A stretch of 64,000 bases of DNA from Patiria miniata. Its lineage: Eukaryota; Echinodermata; Asteroidea; Valvatida; Asterinidae. The notes under the pieces are model-generated. The model had not been told where the DNA came from, did no database searches, and was given only the letters and a program-made list of their open reading frames with translations. Every line of letters starts with the position of its first letter. The first letter of the stretch is position 1. The translations under genes were made by a program, and so were the position numbers. The stretch covers positions 11,881,606-11,945,605 of the forward strand of contig NW_024037064.1 of NCBI RefSeq assembly GCF_015706575.1. The letters run 5' to 3'. This document shows, in pieces, positions 58,001-64,000 of this stretch.

Positions 58001-61000
58001 CGCATTGTAAAATCACGTATGCGTACCTTTTTGTTCCCGCCATTTTCCTTCAGGACAAACTCAATCTTGGTGCACGGCATTTGTGTCCGCACTTCGGCCC
58101 CGTTTCGCTGCACGACTTCGCTGAGTTTCTCAGCAAGACACTGAAGCCCTCCTGTAGAATGAGATTGATCAGCACTAAACCTATGAGATGCTGAGCAACA
58201 ACAGGTAAGCCTACTGAAGCTAGTACACACAAAGTTCTATTCAACTGATTCAGAACGGCTATTCTTTTTACATGTTTTAAGCATCTGGTCAACACAGCGG
58301 ACCAGATTTTGCCTATTCATTGACATTATGGGTTAATTCTATACGATGGCACTGCCTGGCTCACAAGTGATCAACAGTCAGTCAGTCAGTGCGAGGACAT
58401 CGCCTCTTGGACCAACAAACATCCTCCTTTTTAAGGTTTTAACACTACTAGAACAGGCTTTTCTTTTTAAAGGGAAAATACAACATTTGCAAACATCAAA
58501 AAATTAAAACTACCAAATCATTTTGAAATACCTTGCTGGACTGTTAGTGAATGACAGTGTAAAGCATCCTGTAAAATCATGGCACCTGGTATACTGTCAT
58601 TTTCAAGAAAAGTGGTATTTTTGTATCAATTTCCAACGCTGATCGGCCAATCAGCGTTGGAAAAAACTGGCTTTTTTTTCAAATTCTGGCCCTAGTTGAC
58701 CATTGCACTTGTTTGCAATCGATTACACACCTATGAACGGGTACAAGCCAGCTAGACTGGTTCCCTGACCTTACAATTCCCCAATGTATGTAAACTGCTC
58801 TGTTTCTTCTTATATGGAGTCAGGGAACCAGACTACAGGAAAATGATTGTTTTTCTTGGTTTTTATAACATTTTCGAACCCAAAACCTCAAAAAAGTCAG
58901 TGTAACTATATTTGCTATATATTTCCAACCCCCCAATTCCATCCATTTCTGAAAACTACAGCAAAAGTAAATGATGTATATTCCCTTTAATTAGTTCCTA
59001 CCTTTTAATGACCAAATGGACCATCTTTCTTTCTTAGCCCGACGGACAAGATCACTTTCCCCAACAGTTGGGTCGATGGCTAATTAGAAGAAAAGTATGA
59101 ACAGGATAACAGAAACGCACATGTGATAATTCATGAGCATAGAGTTATATATCAAAACATGCAAAACAGGTTGTTGTAGTGATATCGGAAAAGGTAAATT
59201 TGGGGAGTGTGATGAGGAATGGAAAATCATTTTTAAGCATGAGAAAATTCTTGATCTTCAGTTCCATCTTTACCTGTAGACAGCACTGCCAATTAGCATC
59301 TTTAACTTTAACTCACTACTTACTTTTGCTATTGGACCATGTCTTTCGAAATCCATCACTCACTCTTCTTCATATACATCATACATGACATAATGTAATC
59401 CAACACTGAAGTGCTGGTGGATTTTGATGGACTTCGTACACAAGGCTTACTAGAAAACAGCAGTACCAGATGCCAGGCAAAATGCGTTGAATTCCCCAGC
59501 AGTTTCAGGCCAATTCCATCAAACTCCATCAAAATTTAGTTAAACCAGGCCAGCAGGACCAATTCCCCAAAATCCACCAAAATTGGGGGATGGATTTTGA
59601 TAGAGTTGGTAAGGTAAGGGTTAATACATTGCATTTCATTGTCTTAATATTCCATGACGACGAACCCATATACCATTGAATGTTCAGGTAGTGGGGCAGA
59701 ACCAGAATGGGTAAAGAAATGAGTAACTATATCTTGCACCCAGACCCCTCAAGTGTCGTGGTAATTACTTACCGGTCGGCCCGAGAAGGCCACCTAGAAT
59801 TACTGAGCCGCGCTGCCTCTCAAAACTGAACAGCTGTGGGAAACAGGAACGCACACTGAGCTCTGTGGTCTTCCCGGCAAATACTCCCCGACAGAAAGGG
59901 TCGATCAAGTTTTCTGTAATCTATAAAATAAATCAGAAAATATTATGACTCATTCTTTCCTTTTTTTTTTATTATTATTATTTTGATTAGTAGTAGTATT
60001 TTTTTTTGGGGGGGAGGGCCTGAATGGGGATTAAAAACCAATTGTAAGTGAAATTAGTATAAGATTATGACAAAATGCCTTGTTCAAGGACACCAGGAAA
60101 CAAGTGTTATGGTCCCCTGATCCCCGAGATTATATGGACTTGAACCTATACTATCAGTAGAGCAGGCTGTAACATGGTGGCACCGTGCCTTGCTCATGGA
60201 CATGAGGACTTAAACCTAATGTAATGGCATTGGCTGTAAGATTGTGGCAGCGTAACTTGCTGAGGGACACAAGGTCGCAAGTGATATGGTCCTGTATATG
60301 AACTTGTATGCATATACTGAAGTCAGTGGCAATGGCTGCAAGATTGTGGCACCATACCTTGCACAAGGACACAAGGACCTACGGTACACCTACAGTCAGT
60401 GGCACTGGCTGGAAGATTGTGGCACCATATACCTTGCTTAGACTAGGGACACGACCCAATTAGTGTTGTGAACCTGCACATGGACTTGTATCTATACAGT
60501 CAGTGGGAATAGTTGCAAGATTGTGGCACCATACACCTTGCACAAGTACAAGGACCTACACCTACAGTCAGTGGCACCGGATGGCAGATTGTGGCACCAT
60601 ACCTTGCTCAGGGACGCGACACAATTAGTGTTATGGACCTGTATATGGACTTGTATCCCCAGTAAGTGACAATGGCTGCAAGATTGGGACACCATGCCTT
60701 GCACGTGGACACAAGGACCTACACCTACGGTCCGTGGCACTGGATGGAAGATTGTGGCACCATACCTTGGTCAGGGACACAACATAATTGGTGTTATGGA
60801 CCTGTATATGGACTTGAATCCACAGTCAGTGACAATGGCTACAAGATTGTGGCACCATGCCTTGGACACCTACACCTACAGTCAGTGGCATGGCTCGAAG
60901 ACGGTCACCATACCTAACACAAGTACCTACAATGACGTATTAAACCTACATGTACAACCAATGGTACTGGCTGGAAGATGATGGTAAAATAACTTCCTCA

Positions 61001-62676
61001 AGGACACAATCAGATGCACTGTAATTGCTGAAGCAAAGATTGAACCAAAATTGCAAGCAACTTTTTACTCATTTAAACTACAGCAATTTCAAACATCTGT
61101 CCAACGTCCTTACTAACCATCAACCCACCTCTTTCCCGAAACGGCGCACCCCAAAGTCAAACATGCTCTCGTCTTCACCCTTTGATCTCTTGACTAAAAC
61201 CTCCCGGGCCAAGTCGACCGCCAACGGACGGGAGAACGGTTCCTGCCTCGTCAGCAATGTGGCGAAACTTGATGGAAATTGGTGCAGCTTCCCACCCGTG
61301 AAGGTAAATCTTCGCTGCGCTGCAGGGTGGGAGCGCAGAACTGGAATCACCTCATCGTCAAGCCCAAGAGATGATGCCTATTTTTTTTTGTCATAAAGAC
61401 AACATTTGAAGGTTATTTTTTTTATAAGAAAGATCTTGTTAAAGGGAATATACATCATTTGCTGTTGCTGTAATTTTCAGAAATGGATGGAATTGGGGGG
61501 TTGGAAATATATAGCAAATATAGTTACACTGACTTTTTTGAGGTTTTGGGTTCGAAAATGCTATAAAAACCAAGAAAAACAATCGTTTTCCTGTAGTCTG
61601 GTTCCCTGACTCCATTTAAGAAGAAACAGAGCAGTTTACATATATTAGCTAGCTTGTACCCGTTCATAGGTGTGTAATCGATTGCAAACAAGTGCGATGG
61701 TGAACTGGGGCCAGTATTTGAAAAAAAGCCAGTTTTTTCCAACGCTGATCGGCCGATCAGCATTGGAAATTGATACAAAAATACCACTTTTCTTGAAAAT
61801 GACAGTATACCAGGTGCCATGATTTTACAGGATGCTTTACACTGTCATTCACTAACAGTCCAGCAACGTATTTCAAAATGATTTGGTAGTTTTATTTTTT
61901 GATGTTTGCAAATGTTGTATTTTCCCTTTAATAAATGAAACAGATACTTATGTTGTCATTCTGTATTAAAGTCAATCACCCCAATATCAGAAAAACGATG
62001 CTTTCTGGATCAACAATCATCAACTATGATCTTGTTTTTTTTTAGTTTTTTAATTACTTAAAAGGCATGCCGAGGTTACAACTTTCCCCAGTTAAAGGTT
62101 TGGGAAAATATGTTGGTTCACTTGTTTAAAGCAAGTTTTAAAACATTGTTGTGTCTCTCCACATTTAGTAAAATATGTCCAGCTGCAGACAGCAGCTCAA
62201 CAAATCGTCGTGTCTTTCCAAAGTAATAATAAAAGACATTCCAGTGACAGCCTTGCATGGCTATCAACTCATCTATCAGGCCCTGGCAGTGGTATACATA
62301 TATCACCTTGTCCCTCCGACCCTGGCCCTCTTTTGTGTCACTTTATTGGGTCTCAACTGACTGTTGAAGATCATTGTTGGGCCACAAGGGTTAAAAACCT
62401 GATTTCTGTACTGAAAACAATCACGTCACTCGTGCATGAACATGATCTTGTTGGCCAGCGGCTTCAGGGAGGGGAGGTCTGTTTCCATGATCTCGCTTGG
62501 TAGCAAATAAGGAGACAAGAATCTGAAATCCAAGTAGTTACAAGATTCAGCGAATTCCTTCCAACGATGCCTGCGGGTCGCATGCTGCGTGGCCCTGCCT
62601 CATGAATACTGCCCTCTGGAGTTCTCGTTGAATGAATCCATCCACCAATGTGCGGGCTAGCCTCTAACAAAGCAAT
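54894..62676 (-). CDS. PPOX: Protoporphyrinogen oxidase, first coding exon outside window
   Basis: FAD enzyme of the mitochondrial inner membrane that oxidises protoporphyrinogen IX to protoporphyrin IX with O2, before iron insertion by ferrochelatase. Exons in transcript order: 62676-62542, 61377-61129, 59920-59773, 59079-59002, 58151-58027, 57843-57774, 56583-56465, 56127-56014, 55538-55346, 55039-54894. All have GT-AG borders and matching phases, giving about 459 residues plus stop against 477 in human. Only the exon with the N-terminal GxGxxG motif is missing, expected beyond 64000. Landmarks are GGWIHS, GPRSMRPAG (its first Arg equals human Arg59, the variegate porphyria site), CRGVFAG, RWSIWSLKGGL and the C-terminal GSSYKGVSVNDCI FAD motif. 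A minus-strand AATAAA at 54036-54031 could serve polyadenylation. Convergent with MEGF8. Looks intact. Confidence 0.95.
55346..55538 (-). CDS. PPOX: PPOX window exon 9
   Basis: Acceptor TTCTCCCAG, donor GTAAGT; phase 0-1. MMGGAWFHDLFGDPDKV, then VNLSKDCIPNYKVNHHRLL; human has VMLGGSW and HLHKNCIPQYTLGHWQKL. Confidence 0.95.
56014..56127 (-). CDS. PPOX: PPOX window exon 8
   Basis: Acceptor ACACTTCAG, donor GTAAGT; 38 codons, phase 0-0. GFGYLVPSREPSNVLGVIFD and SCAFPQHD match human [20 protein letters not shown]. Confidence 0.95.
56340..56510. repeat. Local duplication around PPOX window exon 7
   Basis: GAGGTGGGAGCCCT then AACTCT occurs at 56354-56376 and again at 56475-56497, the latter inside the exon. 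The intronic copy soon diverges; the neighbourhood at 56230-56450 is G-rich on the + strand. Confidence 0.5.
56465..56583 (-). CDS. PPOX: PPOX window exon 7
   Basis: Acceptor TTTTTCCAG, donor GTATAA; phase 1-0. LAEVLPVDLSPL and SVTAAVVNLEFEGSHLPTE align with human LSELLPAEAAPL and SVAVVNLQYQGAHLP. Confidence 0.94.
56760..57215. repeat. About 5 tandem units of 95-100 bp with CCAAT- and TATA-like words
   Basis: Units share ACCAATCAGAAGACAGC, TTTCATGCATGC and GGTATAAAA-type words, near 56769, 56860, 56962, 57060 and 57164. In the PPOX intron between exons 57774 and 56583. Confidence 0.8.
57774..57843 (-). CDS. PPOX: PPOX window exon 6 (70-bp small exon)
   Basis: Acceptor TTTGCAAACAG, donor GTATGT; phase 0-1. 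IARVHTAESVWEADRLICGI then PAA aligns with human [20 protein letters not shown]. Too short and divergent to stand alone; placement rests on the EAD...IPA match and on exact phase fit to both neighbours. Confidence 0.85.
58027..58151 (-). CDS. PPOX: PPOX window exon 5
   Basis: Acceptor ATTCTACAG, donor GTACGC; phase 1-0. GGLQCLAEKLSEVVQRNGAE aligns with [20 protein letters not shown] of human PPOX. Confidence 0.93.
58467..58990 (-). mobile_element. TTAA-MITE family 1, full copy in PPOX intron
   Basis: TTAAAGGGAAAATACAAC to TATATTCCCTTTAA. Lies 11 bp downstream (in the sense of the minus-strand gene) of the donor boundary of PPOX exon 59079-59002. Confidence 0.85.
59002..59079 (-). CDS. PPOX: PPOX window exon 4
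   Basis: Acceptor TCTTCTAATTAG, donor GTAGGA; 78 bp, phase 1-1. RAKKERWSIWSLKG matches human QALAERWSQWSLRG. A MITE starts 11 bp beyond the donor boundary. Confidence 0.93.
59773..59920 (-). CDS. PPOX: PPOX window exon 3: CRGVFAG region
   Basis: Acceptor TATTTTATAG, donor GTAAGT; phase 0-1. ENLIDPFCRGVFAG, LSVRSCFPQLFSFE and GSVILGGLLG match the family. Confidence 0.95.
60120..60990. repeat. Degenerate minisatellite in PPOX intron
   Basis: Recurring AAGATTGTGGCACCATACCT, GGACACAAGGACCTACACCT and CAGTCAGTGGCA about every 60-120 bp, arranged in larger units of about 200 bp. Non-coding. Confidence 0.85.
61129..61377 (-). CDS. PPOX: PPOX window exon 2
   Basis: 83 codons, phase 0-0, donor GTGGGT. 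SSLGLDDEVIPVLRSHPAAQ aligns with human [20 protein letters not shown] without gaps, which sets the acceptor at the TAG just before GCATCATC. That acceptor is preceded by an A-rich, not pyrimidine-rich, run. Confidence 0.9.
61439..61931 (+). mobile_element. TTAA-MITE family 1, copy with internal deletion
   Basis: Bounded by TTAA; about 30 bp shorter than its relatives, missing the second GGTTCCCTGAC-like block near 61645. Lies 62 bp upstream (minus sense) of the PPOX exon that starts at 61377. Confidence 0.83.
62542..62676 (-). CDS. PPOX: PPOX exon (window exon 1): FAD/NAD-binding region
   Basis: Acceptor ATGTTTGCAG, donor GTAACT; 45 codons, phase 0-0. IALLEASPHIGGWIHSTRTP aligns with human [20 protein letters not shown]. 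The in-frame Met just upstream of IALLEAS is intronic, not a start. Confidence 0.94.
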
Positions 62677-64000
62677 CTGCAAACATATTGATTATTAAAA
62701 CTATTATGTAGCATGATAACGATGATAAACATGTAAGACCAAGTAAAACAAAACGTGTTTAGCGTCCAGGTTTATAAAGAAAAAAAAAGGGGGGCGGGCT
62801 TTTTTATTTTTTTTAATTTTTTATTTCAAGATAGCCTATATCCATTGGTTTTACACTGTTCAAAGATACAAAAAAATTTAACAGACATGCGGGACAAGAG
62901 AATTTAACATTGTAACAGTGTTTTTAATAGTTTTCTAGCACGGTTTTGCAAGAATTAATAAACACTGCCTCAAGGACACGGTGCCTGCATGGCATGCATG
63001 CCGCTATGCAATTTTCTCACGAAAACGATCAACCCTCGAGGCTGGTTTAGATTGGAGTTGGAAGGTTCCACTGCATGATGTGGGAAGTGACCGACCCAGT
63101 CTAAAATTAGAAGTTCCGACTTGCAAGTATGTTATTTTCCAATGGATCGGTCAACATTTTTGCTTTCCTTTCAATTTTTTTTTTTTTTTTAATCCAAGCG
63201 GCCGACAAAGAGGAAGCGGGCAGAAATGCTAATTTACTTTATGTCAAATCACGGAGGAATAAAGGAGTTAAAAATGAAGAAGTGAACAAACGTTTTGAAC
63301 TAGAATTATCAGGATATGGGACGTCGCTTTTTCTTTTACCAGTTTACAGGACTGTGCATTGTCATCGTTGATCATCATGTCACAAATGTACACAATGATT
63401 AGCCTGAGTAACTCCAGCTTAACAAGCTCATCAGGAATTCCTGATGAGCTTGTTAAGCTGGAGTTACTCAAGCTACACAATGATGTATTAATTTACATTT
63501 TTAAAAGCATGTAAAGTAATAAGATGAAAGAAAACCATTATTTTGTAGTCTAGAAATCTGCACTTCAGTAATTAACGAACATGCAAGATTTTTAGGCCTA
63601 GGGCTAGGTCATAGCTAGCTGGAGGTAATCCTAACTTTTAGGACACCTCTATTTTGTACGAGTTCTGTTCAAAACTGACTTTTGCAGATGACTGTCCAGT
63701 ACCAAAGTGACTTTTGCAGGCTAAAGAAGTCTTTTTTCTTCAGACAAACTCATGTTAGTTATAATTTTGAAAGCACTTTCAAAGAAAATGTGACTTTCCT
63801 ACCTTTTTTTGCAGTTCACCATCTTGCTTTTAAAATTTATTTTCTGTTTGTCATCGTCGTCTTCAACCCCTCATAAATCAAAACCCTGCCCTCTTTCTAC
63901 AAAATTAAACCTGCTGATGTTCAAGAGGTGTCATTGCCAAATGTTCAAATGTGTCAATAAATATCAGAATGTCACTTTTGAGTGTCATAGTCAGCTGTTT
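62677..64000. other. PPOX first intron (inferred), no exon found
   Basis: The missing N-terminal exon should lie on the minus strand upstream of 62676. No GxGxxG-encoding segment was seen here. Contains A- and T-runs (62780-62825, 63175-63191) and the 66-bp palindrome. Confidence 0.55.
63405..63470. repeat. 66-bp perfect palindrome
   Basis: Arms of 33 bp, TGAGTAACTCCAGCTTAACA onward, meet at GGAATTCC (63434-63441) with no spacer. ACACAATGAT lies directly repeated on both sides. Confidence 0.95.

Noticed and set aside
1-64000. LTR, retroviral, Polinton or other capsid-bearing elements
   Set aside because: No gag, pol, integrase, capsid or envelope similarity and no paired long terminal repeats were seen on either strand.

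Overview
The window is animal (metazoan) nuclear DNA: protein-coding exons of 70-600 bp with GT-AG introns of 0.2-4 kb, AT-rich introns packed with short interspersed repeats, and GC-richer exons. The two genes keep an intron-rich structure; the PPOX exon breaks, as far as I remember them, match the vertebrate gene. The many TTAA-flanked MITEs, tRNA-derived SINEs and CR1/L2-like LINE ends suggest a slowly evolving marine invertebrate (amphioxus, hemichordate, echinoderm or similar). I cannot fix the species from sequence alone.

Bases 1-44989, + strand: the 3' three quarters of a MEGF8 (multiple EGF-like domains 8) gene. I place 32 exons whose splice phases all agree; together they encode about 2,140 residues. 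The N-terminal CUB, EGF and first kelch block lie upstream of the window. In order the exons encode a conserved linker, PSI repeats, EGF and laminin-EGF modules, a CUB domain, EGF, the second kelch propeller, a second PSI series, EGF/laminin-EGF modules, a juxtamembrane region, one transmembrane helix and a cytoplasmic tail with an ASRP motif like that of the attractin/MEGF8 family.

Bases 44990-54893: about 10 kb between the genes, holding MEGF8 3' UTR or flank, a SINE, two hAT-like MITEs with 8-bp target duplications, a 10-bp microsatellite and one unexplained CpG-rich block near 52.1-52.35 kb.

Bases 54894-62676, - strand: protoporphyrinogen oxidase (PPOX), the penultimate enzyme of haem synthesis. 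Ten exons with consistent phases give about 459 residues. Only the first coding exon (the GxGxxG FAD motif) is missing and should lie beyond 64000. MEGF8 and PPOX are convergent (tail to tail).

The introns are dominated by small DNA transposons. Several families share TTAA-bounded ends; some are nested, some share a single TTAA, and several end 12-42 bp from an exon. The most unusual structure is a 12-unit tandem array at 24842-26691. Each unit copies the last 81 coding bases of MEGF8 exon 20, its splice donor and about 85 bp of intron, and four units keep an open, phase-neutral 27-codon frame. No virus-derived or LTR element was recognised.
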